Virus record (IMG/VR): IMGVR_UViG_3300032296_001952
Span: 1-22,072 of that record
Direction: 5' to 3' (one strand)
Length of the DNA: 22,072 bases
Source of the DNA: a virus
Shown here: one piece after another, positions 1-8,263 of the stretch
Layout of the letters: every line of letters starts with the position of its first letter
Numbering within the stretch: position 1 is the first letter of the stretch
Position numbers and translations under genes: made by a program
The notes under the pieces: generated by a model
The model's input: only the letters and a program-made list of their open reading frames with translations
The model's database searches: none
Told to the model about the DNA's origin: nothing

Positions 1-1243
1 GATCATTTTCTCCCTGTAGATATGGAGAATCAGACTGCATCTTTGGCACTGATAGATTCACGATGTCTCCCACCCTGCGGCGACTGTCTCCAAAGATGGT
101 TGCAGCAAGTTTCTGCGTGAGAAACGCGCCAAGATGATACTTGCGCGGCAAGAACAAAGACTCTACATTGAAATTGTCAACCAATTTGTTTGCATTGCTG
201 TGAACGGTATACGGAGTAGTGGGCATATAATAGTATGCTGCGCCGCGCTTCAGCAATCGGTCGGATTCAGGATCTTCAGGCTTGAAGCGTGGCTTGTCTC
301 CTAGTTTTCGCATGGAATCAAACACGCCATTTTCAAAAAACTCTATACTACGAACCTGTTTTCTCATAAGATCGTGAACACGAACATTTGATGATATGAT
401 TCCATTCATTATGTTAGACGCAACATCGAACCGCTCCAACTCCTCAAGATCCTGAATCTTGTGATATCTCACTGGCATATTGCTGTTAGCCAGATCAGGA
501 AGATCGCTCCGCTCTTGTTCGTATGGTAGGGCGCGATTGTTGCCCATAGTGTAGATGTAGCCCATAGAATTGACCGATCCATCTTCAATGATCTTTGACA
601 GGCTCTTGAAACGGTGACCGTCTATTGTTTCGTAGAACAGATATGGACTATAGTCCTTTCCTATGCTTGCGTGTGCTTTCGAAGACAGCCAGTTGATGCT
701 TTTGAATGGCGTGTTGCTTCTTGGTAGCACGAAAGAGTAGTTGTCCTTCGTGGGCTGAATCTCAAGACGGTCTTTCCACACAGATTCGGGAAAGTGTTTA
801 GAGAAAATAGTACCAACCATCTCTGCTACGGAACCCGACATGGCGTATCCGCAGTATTCCGAGTAGTTGAAGTATCCGCCTTCACTGACAAGATGCAACA
901 CATACTGCTGTGTCTTTCCTGTCTCTCCGATGATATGCGAATCAAACTTGTATACTCTAAACACCAGTTCAACAGGCTCAAAATCATCCAAGTCGGTCTT
1001 AAACGATATCTCTACCTTCTCCTGTCCCGATATGGGTAACCGTTCAGGAAAATTGTAAGCATCATCTATTATGACCTTTGCGGTCAAGTAGTTCGAAAAG
1101 ATGTCCTCATAAATCTCAATCTTCGTATACAGGTCACTCAAATCCACGAAAGCACCTGTCACCAAAGAAGTGATGACGAATCGCTCTAGCGAGTAGTCGC
1201 CTGGTTTATGAAGATTGTTTCCTGATACAGCCTGATTAGCCAT
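1..1243 (-). CDS. Baseplate hub protein, gp27-like (3' end beyond window)
   Basis: Open frame read from ATG at 1243 down to the left edge without a stop (about 414 codons), so the C-terminus is missing. The N-terminus begins MANQAVSGNNLHKPGDY; the next region (roughly residues 35-75) has the pattern YEDIFSNYLTAKVIIDD followed by LPISGQEKVEISF, the type of beta-rich opening seen in T4-like gp27-like hub proteins. In T4, gp27 forms the trimeric hub at the tail tip. It starts 4 bases after the stop of gp53 and is probably translationally coupled in the gp48-gp53-hub operon. The family call rests on sequence pattern and neighbours; another hub or wedge component is possible. Confidence 0.6.
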   Translation of the reverse strand, partial: MANQAVSGNNLHKPGDYSLERFVITSLVTGAFVDLSDLYTKIEIYEDIFSNYLTAKVIIDDAYNFPERLPISGQEKVEISFKTDLDDFEPVELVFRVYKFDSHIIGETGKTQQYVLHLVSEGGYFNYSEYCGYAMSGSVAEMVGTIFSKHFPESVWKDRLEIQPTKDNYSFVLPRSNTPFKSINWLSSKAHASIGKDYSPYLFYETIDGHRFKSLSKIIEDGSVNSMGYIYTMGNNRALPYEQERSDLPDLANSNMPVRYHKIQDLEELERFDVASNIMNGIISSNVRVHDLMRKQVRSIEFFENGVFDSMRKLGDKPRFKPEDPESDRLLKRGAAYYYMPTTPYTVHSNANKLVDNFNVESLFLPRKYHLGAFLTQKLAATIFGDSRRRVGDIVNLSVPKMQSDSPYLQGEND

Positions 1244-1246
1244 GTG

Positions 1247-2155
1247 TTACACTCGCAGCAGGGACTCTAGTTCTTTCACCGCTAGTTTCTTATAACGCGG
1301 ATGCAGAACTTTTATGGTTCGCTTGCTCTCATTGATCGTGTTCTCATAAGAGTAGTTGCTAATCGCGTAATTTTCAACCTTATCACCTGATATTCCCATG
1401 TATCGACCGATGTAGGTTTCCCAAAGATCAATCGTGCCAGAACCATTGTAGTTCAGTCCTTGGCTTTCGGTGGTGGGATATTCATCTTCTTCGCTACCAA
1501 CAACTCCACCAACAACAGAGTAACTAGTGTTCTGTTGAGAAAGAGAGTCAACATAAGCAGTTTCATTTGCGCCGCAATCACCCGATGGACGAGAGACTTC
1601 AAAATGATGAACCGCAGTATAACTTGGATCTACTCGATACAGGGTAACAGTTACAGAATCGCCGCCACTCAAACCAAGAACGGCATCACCTTCCGAAAAC
1701 TCTGCGCCCCGTACAGTGAGTTTGCAAAACTCTGGCTGATAGTCATACACTGCTGCCGAAACGCTGCCTTGCTGAAGGCTGCTTCCAGCCACGATGTTCT
1801 TGCTGTAGTAAAACCCACCAGCGGTTGTTCCGAAATACACAGAAGAGCCTCCATACTTTTTCTGAATGTACTCTTCCATCGCAAAGGATGATTTGTACCA
1901 CCCGTGATACGGATCAATGATGTCGTTCGTCAATAGGATGATCCAATGAAAGGCAGCATCACCATAAACTCGCTGTGCAATATGTTCTGGACGCTCTCCG
2001 TCCTTTACATCATACTGAAGAAACACACCTTCACCGCTCTTCAGGTCTTCATTCAGCGCAACCCTGCGAAGAATGTTGCGAGTTAGAGCGTAGCGGAACA
2101 CCTCTCCGTCACGAACAGGATACTGCAATACAGGAAACTTTGAGAAGTATGCCAT
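1247..2155 (-). CDS. 53: Baseplate wedge protein gp53
   Basis: 302 residues. The first ~110 residues carry the gp53 signature: an N-terminal FSKFPVLQYP, then RPEHIAQRVYGDAAFHWIIL and DPYHGWY, as in T4 baseplate wedge gp53 (LysM-like region). T4 gp53 is about 196 residues; this one has an extra ~100-190 residue beta-rich section before a conserved-looking end (KRTIKVLHPRYKKLAVKEL). gp53 joins neighbouring wedges around the hub in the T4 baseplate. Its ATG overlaps the TGA of the upstream gp48-like gene by one base, and the hub gene follows after 3 bases, so the three are one coupled operon. Confidence 0.9.
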   Translation of the reverse strand: MAYFSKFPVLQYPVRDGEVFRYALTRNILRRVALNEDLKSGEGVFLQYDVKDGERPEHIAQRVYGDAAFHWIILLTNDIIDPYHGWYKSSFAMEEYIQKKYGGSSVYFGTTAGGFYYSKNIVAGSSLQQGSVSAAVYDYQPEFCKLTVRGAEFSEGDAVLGLSGGDSVTVTLYRVDPSYTAVHHFEVSRPSGDCGANETAYVDSLSQQNTSYSVVGGVVGSEEDEYPTTESQGLNYNGSGTIDLWETYIGRYMGISGDKVENYAISNYSYENTINESKRTIKVLHPRYKKLAVKELESLLRV

Positions 2156-3666
2156 CAGAAGCCCTTCTTGATGTCTTCGCGGGTGAGCAGACCGATTTCG
2201 CTGAACTGTAGCGTCATGGTAACTGCTGTTGGAGCATTGTTGTTGAAAGAACTCCAGACGGAGTTGGGGGTATAATCCACAGAAACCGAGTTTAACGCAC
2301 AGCGAGCAATCTTGGGAATGTACTCGTTCTCAACGAACCCACCCTGATTCGGATTTGGATTGGTAGACAAAAAACGAATCTCAAACTCCGCAGGAACGCG
2401 AAGAATGACTTCAACCTTTTGCTCTTCCTTGCTTTCGGTGTCGGAATCCCGTGCAGGATGTGAGTGGTAGCGGAATGTTTCAATGATGTCCCGAACCGTG
2501 TCTGATTCAGCCTGATTGCGCGGATAGAACTCCCAACTGAAACTGAAGTTTCGGAAATCCTTCTGCTTGAACAGTTTTTCCAATACGGGATTCACAACTT
2601 TTCCTGTGCCAGCACCCACGGCTCCACCAAGACCAGGAACAGCATTCAACGCTTTGTTTGCTCCAACATAAGCACCCTGCTGAATCGTTTGAAGTGGAGA
2701 TCCTGCAAAACTTCCAGCACCTTGCATCAATGCTTGACTGGTGTCTTCATACTGAAAGGTGTCTTCATTGTTGATCTTTGTGCAGAACGGAAGATAGACA
2801 GAAACCATCTGATCGTACACCGCATCGTTCTTGAACCCCTTTGCCAATCCAACTCCAGCGGCTCCCACTACCGCACTGCCTGCGCCGCCTGCCGCTGCCC
2901 CAATCGCTGCGCCCTTCAAACCACCCATCAGCAGACCAGCCACTCCACCAAGAATGGCACCAGCACCACCAAAAGAAATGGCTGCATCTCCTGCACTAGT
3001 AGACTCAATCTTTTCATTCAGTCTGCTCTGCACTAGCAGGCGTTCTTGCTCATCCAAACCAACTTTTCCGATGCCGTTGCTGATGTCTGCGGAAATATCG
3101 GTAAGACGACTCTGATATGATGATACGGTTTTTTCGAGTAGGTCTTTTGCTCTGGCAGGATCGCTTCTCAGCAAAGACGCTGCGCTACTATTGCCCGAAG
3201 GATCAACAGTATCGACTAGTGGCGTTTCCAACAGAGCAGCGATTTTTTCATCTTGAAGTCCTCCTCTAGCAATCATTTCAGGAGTCAACTCGCCACTCTC
3301 AATCATTTCCTGAAGAGTTTGGAGATTTCCAATAGTATTCTTTGTCTCTTGCTCTATCTTGGTTGCCGCTTCTTTCAAGTCTCGCGGCTCGAACCTCCAG
3401 AACACCTTGAACTGCATGACATGGGGCAACTGTCCACTAGCAATATCAAGCGGATAACGAAGTATGCGTGGAAGGGTGCGGTCGCCCCTCGGTCCCTTCG
3501 GCACACCCTCCAAAGCCGCAGTCACGGGATCTTGTATTTGTGAATTGAATACTTCTCTTGCGTAGTTGCTGGTACGGTTTGTAGCCGTAACAGGACCGCT
3601 TGATTCTCCGTTTCCGTCAACGGGAACATATTGCGTTTGGTTGTAATAGTTCGGTATGGAGGACAT
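2155..3666 (-). CDS. 48: Baseplate tail tube cap, gp48-like
   Basis: 503 residues. The N-terminal part (RILRYPLDIASGQLPHVMQF, ~residues 65-85) and the C-terminal part (FRNFSFSWEFYPRNQAESD, then YHSHPA, ~residues 370-400) look like T4-like gp48, the protein on top of the hub from which the tail tube is built. Between them lies a ~250-residue insert: a helical region with coiled-coil character (residues ~95-225) and a glycine/alanine-zipper stretch of about 50 residues (~230-280). T4 gp48 is about 364 residues, so this form is clearly enlarged. Ribosome binding site AAAAGGAA lies about 9 bases before the ATG; a late motif lies 32 bases upstream. It is the first gene of the minus-strand baseplate operon. 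Confidence 0.75.
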   Translation of the reverse strand: MSSIPNYYNQTQYVPVDGNGESSGPVTATNRTSNYAREVFNSQIQDPVTAALEGVPKGPRGDRTLPRILRYPLDIASGQLPHVMQFKVFWRFEPRDLKEAATKIEQETKNTIGNLQTLQEMIESGELTPEMIARGGLQDEKIAALLETPLVDTVDPSGNSSAASLLRSDPARAKDLLEKTVSSYQSRLTDISADISNGIGKVGLDEQERLLVQSRLNEKIESTSAGDAAISFGGAGAILGGVAGLLMGGLKGAAIGAAAGGAGSAVVGAAGVGLAKGFKNDAVYDQMVSVYLPFCTKINNEDTFQYEDTSQALMQGAGSFAGSPLQTIQQGAYVGANKALNAVPGLGGAVGAGTGKVVNPVLEKLFKQKDFRNFSFSWEFYPRNQAESDTVRDIIETFRYHSHPARDSDTESKEEQKVEVILRVPAEFEIRFLSTNPNPNQGGFVENEYIPKIARCALNSVSVDYTPNSVWSSFNNNAPTAVTMTLQFSEIGLLTREDIKKGF

Positions 3667-3697
3667 TTACAGCGGTTCCTTTTGAAGAATGGCTACA

Positions 3698-3705
3698 TAT
3701 TTATG
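3698..3705 (-). promoter_or_regulatory. T4-type late promoter CATAAATA
   Basis: CATAAATA on the minus strand, 32 bases upstream of the gp48-like start. One base differs from the T4 late consensus TATAAATA, and the same octamer recurs at 5421, 19869 and 21829. It is centred in a short inverted repeat (TACATA-TT-TATGTA, 3694-3707) and overlaps the start region of the divergent gp4 gene. Confidence 0.7.
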
Positions 3706-3706
3706 T

Positions 3707-4150
3707 ATGGCATACAAAGGCTATTTCAGACCCGAAAACCCGTCCAAGTACATCGGCAATCCCACACAGATAATGTATCGAAGTATGTGGGAGCGCAAGT
3801 TTATGAAGTACTGCGACCAAAGCACGAATGTCCTTCGATGGGCATCGGAAGAAGTAGTCATTCCATATTTCAGCCCCGTGGACAAGAAATCCCACCGCTA
3901 CTTCGTGGACTTCTTGGTGGAAATACGCACACCCGAAGGCATAAAGACCTGGTTGGTGGAGATCAAACCGAAAAAGCAGTGCCGTGAGCCTGAAAAGAAA
4001 AAGCGAGTCACCCGCTCGTACATCACCGAAGTGAAAACATGGATCACAAACAAAGCAAAGTGGGAAGCGGCAAAGAAGGTGTCGGACGCTCGGGGATGGG
4101 AATTCAAAATATTGACCGAAGATGATCTGTTCCGCAGGAGTTCAAAATGA
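3707..4150 (+). CDS. 4: Head completion protein gp4 (nuclease-like)
   Basis: 147 residues from ATG 3707. The opening MAYKGYFRPENPSKYIGNP, then YRSMWERKFMKYCD, a VPY..P..KK.H.Y.VDF core and WLVEIKP, match T4-like gp4 head-completion proteins, which have a MvaI/PD-(D/E)xK-like nuclease fold; VDF and EIK are the expected catalytic strands. gp4 acts after DNA packaging when the neck is made ready for the tail. An in-frame ATG at 3689 adds six unlikely residues; neither start has a good ribosome binding site. It is divergent from gp48 with only a few bases between them. Its stop overlaps the next gene by 4 bases (ATGA). Confidence 0.88.
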   Translation: MAYKGYFRPENPSKYIGNPTQIMYRSMWERKFMKYCDQSTNVLRWASEEVVIPYFSPVDKKSHRYFVDFLVEIRTPEGIKTWLVEIKPKKQCREPEKKKRVTRSYITEVKTWITNKAKWEAAKKVSDARGWEFKILTEDDLFRRSSK

Positions 4151-4731
4151 CAGAACCATCCGAGGAGATGCAGGCTCTCATAGAGGAAACCACGACAGCC
4201 CTTGGAGCAACTGATCAGACCTACATCCGCCTGATCAAACTGTTTCAGAAAGAGGGAAAACTGTCCTTGCCGTCACGGGTATTCTCTGGACAAATGGTGT
4301 TTTTCAAGTACAAGCCCGTCAGTGAATCTTTCATTTCACGAAATACATACTATGATCTGTATCCGCTGGTACTGATTTGCGATGTCACAAGAGAAGGATT
4401 CGAAGGCGTAAACCTACACTATTTGAATCCACAGTACCGAATGTTTCTGTTTGAACAAATAACCAAACGCCTACCAGTACTGAAATCAGGAGATGAATGG
4501 AGAAACAGGCTGATGATTGACTACAGCCGCCTGAAGTCACAACGATCCATGAAGTTTTTCAGAGCGTGCTACAGACGATACTCGTGGAGCGGGATGAAGC
4601 GAAGACCTGTTGTGATGCCGTATGAACTTTGGGATCAGATGGTTGCTGCCGAAACAAGCAGATTTGTCGGAGCAAGACCCGTAACAGTTTACCGAGACTC
4701 GTATCACAAAGTAGTCAAAAGAGGAAGATGA
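4147..4731 (+). CDS. Conserved T4-like phage protein of unknown function
   Basis: 194 residues, no domain I can name. The visible pattern YYDLYPLVLICDVTREGFEG followed by VNLHYLNPQYR (~residues 65-100) resembles proteins often found beside head-completion and tail-tube genes in marine T4-like phages. The C-terminal third is strongly basic with many Arg and Tyr, compatible with binding DNA or packing into the neck or tail. It overlaps gp4 upstream by 4 bases and the tube-like gene downstream by 1 base (TGATG), so it is translated as part of a virion operon. A structural or assembly role is inferred from position only. Confidence 0.6.
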   Translation: MTEPSEEMQALIEETTTALGATDQTYIRLIKLFQKEGKLSLPSRVFSGQMVFFKYKPVSESFISRNTYYDLYPLVLICDVTREGFEGVNLHYLNPQYRMFLFEQITKRLPVLKSGDEWRNRLMIDYSRLKSQRSMKFFRACYRRYSWSGMKRRPVVMPYELWDQMVAAETSRFVGARPVTVYRDSYHKVVKRGR

Positions 4732-5402
4732 TGGCTAATCTACCGTCCAACATCAACGAAATAGTAACGAACATAACGAACTCTGGACTTGCGTACAGCA
4801 ACAGGTACGAAGTGGATTTCGGATTTCCGATCAGTCACCCATCACGGGACGAAAATGCAAAGAGATCCATGCTTGTTCGCTGCGACTCCATCATAATTCC
4901 TGGACGGTCACTGTCAACGACTCCGTACAGGTACTACGGTCCTGCTCGGAATATGCCCTATGAACCCATATACAGCGGAGAGATGAACCTGTCCATCATA
5001 CTGTCTGCTGATTTGCGAGAGCGAATTTTCTTTGAACGCTGGTTAGACTCAATCGTGAATCCCGTAAACTACAAATTTGGATTCTACGACACCTACACCA
5101 CAGATGTAGCAATTACAGTATTGGACAAAACGGACACTCCCACGGCGCGGTATATTGTAGAGGAAGTATATCCAAAGGCGGTCAGTGACATTCAACTAGG
5201 ATACGACCGCGACAACGACTTTCTGAAAACAGAAGTCACTCTATGCTTCAGAAAGTACTACGCCGAATATTTGGGTTCCGTGCAGCCTCCTCCAATGATT
5301 GCTGCTCCCATGCCTGTTGTTCCCTCAAGTCAACCGCCCCCGCTTCTAGCAAACGACAGTCTTCCAGACCCCGCCCCGCAGTTCTCTCTATTACAAGACT
5401 GA
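4731..5402 (+). CDS. Tail tube-type protein (gp19/gp54-like fold)
   Basis: 223 residues from ATG 4731, chosen because GAGG at 4721-4724 gives a 6-base spacing; ATG 4728 just before it is too close. The pattern IPGRSLSTTPYRYYGPARNMPYEP, then a MNLSIILSADLRERIFFERW segment and PKAVSDIQLGYDRDN near residues 155-170, matches the T4 tail-tube family (gp19, and the related tube initiator gp54), in which PxxVxxIQLxxDxxN closes the beta-barrel. The C-terminal ~40 residues are Pro-rich and look disordered. Length lies between gp19 (~163) and gp54 (~320), so which of the two roles it plays is not settled. Confidence 0.7.
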   Translation: MANLPSNINEIVTNITNSGLAYSNRYEVDFGFPISHPSRDENAKRSMLVRCDSIIIPGRSLSTTPYRYYGPARNMPYEPIYSGEMNLSIILSADLRERIFFERWLDSIVNPVNYKFGFYDTYTTDVAITVLDKTDTPTARYIVEEVYPKAVSDIQLGYDRDNDFLKTEVTLCFRKYYAEYLGSVQPPPMIAAPMPVVPSSQPPPLLANDSLPDPAPQFSLLQD

Positions 5403-5420
5403 ACCATCTCGCATTCGTGA

Positions 5421-5428
5421 CATAAATA
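5421..5428 (+). promoter_or_regulatory. T4-type late promoter CATAAATA
   Basis: CATAAATA 30 bases upstream of the ATG at 5459, in the 56-base gap after the tube-like gene. It is flanked by TCTCG (5407-5411) and CGAGA (5428-5432), which could pair. It probably drives the gp26-like, frameshift and tape-measure genes. Confidence 0.65.
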
Positions 5429-5458
5429 CGAGACAACCCTATATTGAAAAGGATCGCC

Positions 5459-6169
5459 ATGACCTCATTGAACCTGACTTCTGCTTCGTTGCCACAGTAC
5501 ACAATGACACTGCCAGTATCTGGTACGGTATGCAAGTTTAGACCGTTTCTCGTCAAAGAAGAAAAGATCCTGTTGCTGGCACTACAGTCAAAGGATCTGA
5601 ATCAGATCAATGACTCCATGAGAAATGTGATAATGATCTGCACGAACGGAACAATCGACACGAAGAAGTTGTGTTCTGCTGACGCGGAATACGCCTTCTT
5701 ACAGATCAGATCAAAGTCAATTGGTGAAGAAGCAAAACCAGAGATCACTTGCTCCAAGTGTGGCAAGCAGGTTTCTGTGAAGGTCAAATTGGACGAGATC
5801 ACCGTAAAGAAAGAGAAGAAAGAGAAGATTGATCCCACGATAAAGATCAACGACAATCTTTCGATTGTGCTGCGTTACCCATCCATTCACGATGTAGACC
5901 ACTCCAAGAACGAAGTAGAGATTGCATTCGATCTAGCGAAGCGGTGTATAGAGTCTGTGATCCTTAACGACCAAGTGCATGAAGCCAAAGACATCAACCA
6001 AACCGAACTGTCCGAGTTTGTAGACAACATGATGCCCGATCAGTTTGCAAAAATTATGGACTTCATCAGTAGCGTTCCAGAATTGATCTATCAATTCAAG
6101 TATCCATGTCCAGAATGCAAGGAAACGGTGAATGTGGAACTCAAGAGCGTATCGGATTTTTTTCACTAG
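5459..6169 (+). CDS. 26: gp26-like baseplate/tail assembly protein with zinc ribbon
   Basis: 236 residues. ATG 5459 is chosen because AAAAGGA ends 5 bases before it. It fits the T4 gp26 baseplate family: an N-terminal VCKFRPFLVKEEKILLLAL, a central CSKCGK (~residue 98), a long DQFAKIMDFI helix, and a C-terminal CPECKE (~residue 217). The two CxxC pairs would bind one zinc. The reading frame ends two codons after a run of seven T. A -1 slip there continues for 62 more codons, so the gene most likely makes two products (236 and ~297 residues), like the G/GT tail-assembly chaperones that sit before tape measures in other phages. Role in T4: hub assembly. Confidence 0.75.
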   Translation: MTSLNLTSASLPQYTMTLPVSGTVCKFRPFLVKEEKILLLALQSKDLNQINDSMRNVIMICTNGTIDTKKLCSADAEYAFLQIRSKSIGEEAKPEITCSKCGKQVSVKVKLDEITVKKEKKEKIDPTIKINDNLSIVLRYPSIHDVDHSKNEVEIAFDLAKRCIESVILNDQVHEAKDINQTELSEFVDNMMPDQFAKIMDFISSVPELIYQFKYPCPECKETVNVELKSVSDFFH

Positions 6170-6194
6170 CCCTCTGTCATAACGACTTGGGGGC
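6157..6194 (+). promoter_or_regulatory. Programmed -1 ribosomal frameshift signal
   Basis: The slippery heptamer T TTT TTT (6157-6163) is exactly in register with the gp26-like frame (GAT TTT TTT CAC TAG). Five bases later GCCCTC (6169-6174) can pair with GGGGGC (6189-6194): six pairs including one G-U, 14-base loop. The zero frame stops at 6167-6169; the -1 frame is open to 6351. Heptamer, short spacer and hairpin are the three parts of a known -1 frameshift signal. Confidence 0.7.
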
Positions 6195-6351
6195 ATACTA
6201 CCAAGTAAATTTCATGCTCATGCAGCACCACAAGTACTCGCTAGAGGAATTAGAAAACCTAATTCCTTGGGAGCGAGAGGTATACATACAAATGCTGACT
6301 GCTCACCTGAAAAAAGAACGGGAACGGGTGGGTAAAAACAAGCGGCTGTGA
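6163..6351 (+). CDS. -1 frame extension of gp26-like protein (tail assembly chaperone-type)
   Basis: 62 codons reached by a -1 slip at 6157-6163. The residues right after the slip (SLALCHNDLGAYYQVNF) are already protein-like before the first in-frame ATGs at 6214 and 6220, which is the reason to read this as an extension and not as a separate gene. The rest (QHHKYSLEELENLIPWERE, then a Lys/Arg-rich helix) is helical and charged. It lies directly before the tape measure, where frameshifted chaperone extensions usually lie. If started at 6214 as a stand-alone protein it would be 45 residues, comparable to small hub-assembly proteins such as gp51; no clear ribosome binding site precedes 6214. 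Confidence 0.65.
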   Translation, partial: SLALCHNDLGAYYQVNFMLMQHHKYSLEELENLIPWEREVYIQMLTAHLKKERERVGKNKRL

Positions 6352-6382
6352 CCCTTATACATGATGCGTTAAAGGGAGTCTC

Positions 6383-8206
6383 ATGGCTAAAAGGTATTCA
6401 GAATCTGACATCAGACGACAAATGTCGGCACGGCAAGGAAGAGATGCCCGTGGTCGATATCTTCCGTTAGAGTCTGGACAGAGACTTTCAGATATACGAG
6501 CAGCAGCACAAGCAGCGTCTTCTGCCACGGGTGAGCCACCGCCTATTGGAATTGCTGATGCAGCGGGGCAGTCATCACAGCCAAGTCAACTCACGGTGGC
6601 TGCTGCTGTTCTTCTACGCGAAGCAAAGGGACTGTCTATTGATGCCGAATTTGCCGAAAGCCAAGAGGCAAAGCGGATCTACGCAAAAATAAAGGTAATC
6701 AGAAAACTGGCTGAACGCTCGGCGGACTCTGCGGCGGTAACAGCAAAACTAGATGAGATCATCAAGCCTGTAGAAGATCAACTTCGCAAGAAGGCGTCTT
6801 TCTCTGAATATTTGAAAGAACAGGTTCAAGATTTCAGAAAGACGCTGCCAGAACGATTGCTGTCAAAGATACCCGTGGTTGGAGGTTTGCTTGGTGGCTT
6901 TATGCGTCAACGAAGGGAAGCCCAAGAGGAAATGGGTGGATACGAGCGTCAGATACTAAGACGCGGAGCAGGAGGCGGTGGATCTCCAATTTCAGGTGTT
7001 TTGGGTGGCGGTGGAGATGCCTTGCGAAGGCGCGAGCAGGAATTCGAATCATCCAAGTTCCCAACAAAGACCATCGAAAGCATCTACGAAGAAGTTGTGT
7101 CTATTCGAAAGATGCTTGAAAAAACATCAAAGGTCGCTGGCAAGGGCGCAGGCGGAATGCTTGGTTCTCTTATGGATATGTTTGGAGGACGGCGAAGCAG
7201 AATTGGACGCCTTTTCAGAAGAGGCAGAATTTTCGCAAGACGACTCGGAAGAAGAATTGGCAGAGCAGCCCGAGGTTTTGGACGAGGTATTGGTAGGGCT
7301 GCATCTGCTGTTGGGCGCGGAGTGAGAAGAGCAGCATCCGCTGTGGGCAGAGGTGCTTCTGCTGTTGGACGCGGAATAGGAAGAGCAGCATCTGCCGTTG
7401 GAAGAGGAGTCGGATCAGCAGCATCTGCCGTTGGAAGTGCAGCATCTTCTGCCGCAAGCGGGGCAGGAGGATGGATGTCTAGCGCATGGAATTGGACAAA
7501 GAATGCAGCCAGTTCCATGAATCCCATGAACACAATAAAGGGAGCAGTGAAATCTGGAGCAGGAAAAATTATGAAGGGCGTAGTGTCTCTGCCTGGATTG
7601 GGTGCGCTTATCAGCGGAGCAATCGGTGCGCTTGACATAATGAACATCAAGAACGATGCCACCATGAGTCCCGAAGAAAAGAAAGAGCAAATAGGAAGAA
7701 CGCTCGTAGGCACTCTCGGCTCTGCAATCGGATCAGTGATTGGCGGATCAGCAGGAACAGCACTAATTCCTATTCCTGGAATAGGAACAATTGTTGGAGC
7801 AATGGGTGGAGCATGGGTCGGAGAAACACTTGCAGAAATCCTTGCGGATACTGTTGGAGGAAAAGGTATTTACGACTTGGTGTCATCTATTCCTGGTATC
7901 GGTTCATTGATATCAGTTGACGAACAGACTCTTGGAGAGGGAGAAGGAGCAGAAGGGTCAATTGGCTCGCCAGCCACTCCAAACACTTCTGTTGGAGCAA
8001 TGGCAAATCAGGTGGCAGCGGAGCAAGATGCGTTCCAAGACGCTACGATGTCTGCCATGAGCGGACCTCCATCGAATCCAACCGTGAACAACTCTAGCAT
8101 TCGGTCGAATGTGACAAACAACATCAATAATTTCAATGATGACCTTCGAATCAGAAACAACGAACCCACGATCAAAACGATGCAAGCAGCATCTCATGTG
8201 TACTAA
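6383..8206 (+). CDS. Probable tail tape measure / gp29-like hub protein
   Basis: 607 residues; ribosome binding site AAAGGGAG before ATG 6383. Order: Arg-rich N-terminus; helical region to ~residue 150; Gly-rich linker (~190-215); a block at ~285-360 of Arg/Gly/Ala repeats built on GRAASAVGRG; then hydrophobic glycine-zipper helices (~400-490); an Asn-rich C-terminus. Length is close to T4 gp29 (590), the tail length ruler, and the position right after a frameshifted chaperone-type pair is where a tape measure belongs. At ~1.5 angstrom per residue it would span a tail of about 90 nm. There is no motif proof, so a different structural role is possible. Confidence 0.6.
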   Translation: MAKRYSESDIRRQMSARQGRDARGRYLPLESGQRLSDIRAAAQAASSATGEPPPIGIADAAGQSSQPSQLTVAAAVLLREAKGLSIDAEFAESQEAKRIYAKIKVIRKLAERSADSAAVTAKLDEIIKPVEDQLRKKASFSEYLKEQVQDFRKTLPERLLSKIPVVGGLLGGFMRQRREAQEEMGGYERQILRRGAGGGGSPISGVLGGGGDALRRREQEFESSKFPTKTIESIYEEVVSIRKMLEKTSKVAGKGAGGMLGSLMDMFGGRRSRIGRLFRRGRIFARRLGRRIGRAARGFGRGIGRAASAVGRGVRRAASAVGRGASAVGRGIGRAASAVGRGVGSAASAVGSAASSAASGAGGWMSSAWNWTKNAASSMNPMNTIKGAVKSGAGKIMKGVVSLPGLGALISGAIGALDIMNIKNDATMSPEEKKEQIGRTLVGTLGSAIGSVIGGSAGTALIPIPGIGTIVGAMGGAWVGETLAEILADTVGGKGIYDLVSSIPGIGSLISVDEQTLGEGEGAEGSIGSPATPNTSVGAMANQVAAEQDAFQDATMSAMSGPPSNPTVNNSSIRSNVTNNINNFNDDLRIRNNEPTIKTMQAASHVY

Positions 8207-8233
8207 AAAGAAAGAGGCGCACCGAAGTGCGCC
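8203..8233 (-). terminator. Rho-independent terminator of gp32
   Basis: On the minus strand GGCGCAC-TTCG-GTGCGCC (8216-8233), a stem capped by the stable cUUCGg tetraloop, followed by a T-rich tail (TCTTTCTTTTT). It lies between convergent genes. The plus-strand side has only a poor T-run, so it mainly serves gp32, though the stem may also slow plus-strand transcripts. Confidence 0.8.
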
Positions 8234-8263
8234 CCTTGCTGCGAAACCGAAGGCTGCTAGTAT

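Noticed and set aside
7084-7713. 209-codon open frame antisense to the tape-measure gene
   Set aside because: It mirrors the Arg/Gly/Ala repeat block; composition is an artefact of repeat codons and there is no ribosome binding site.
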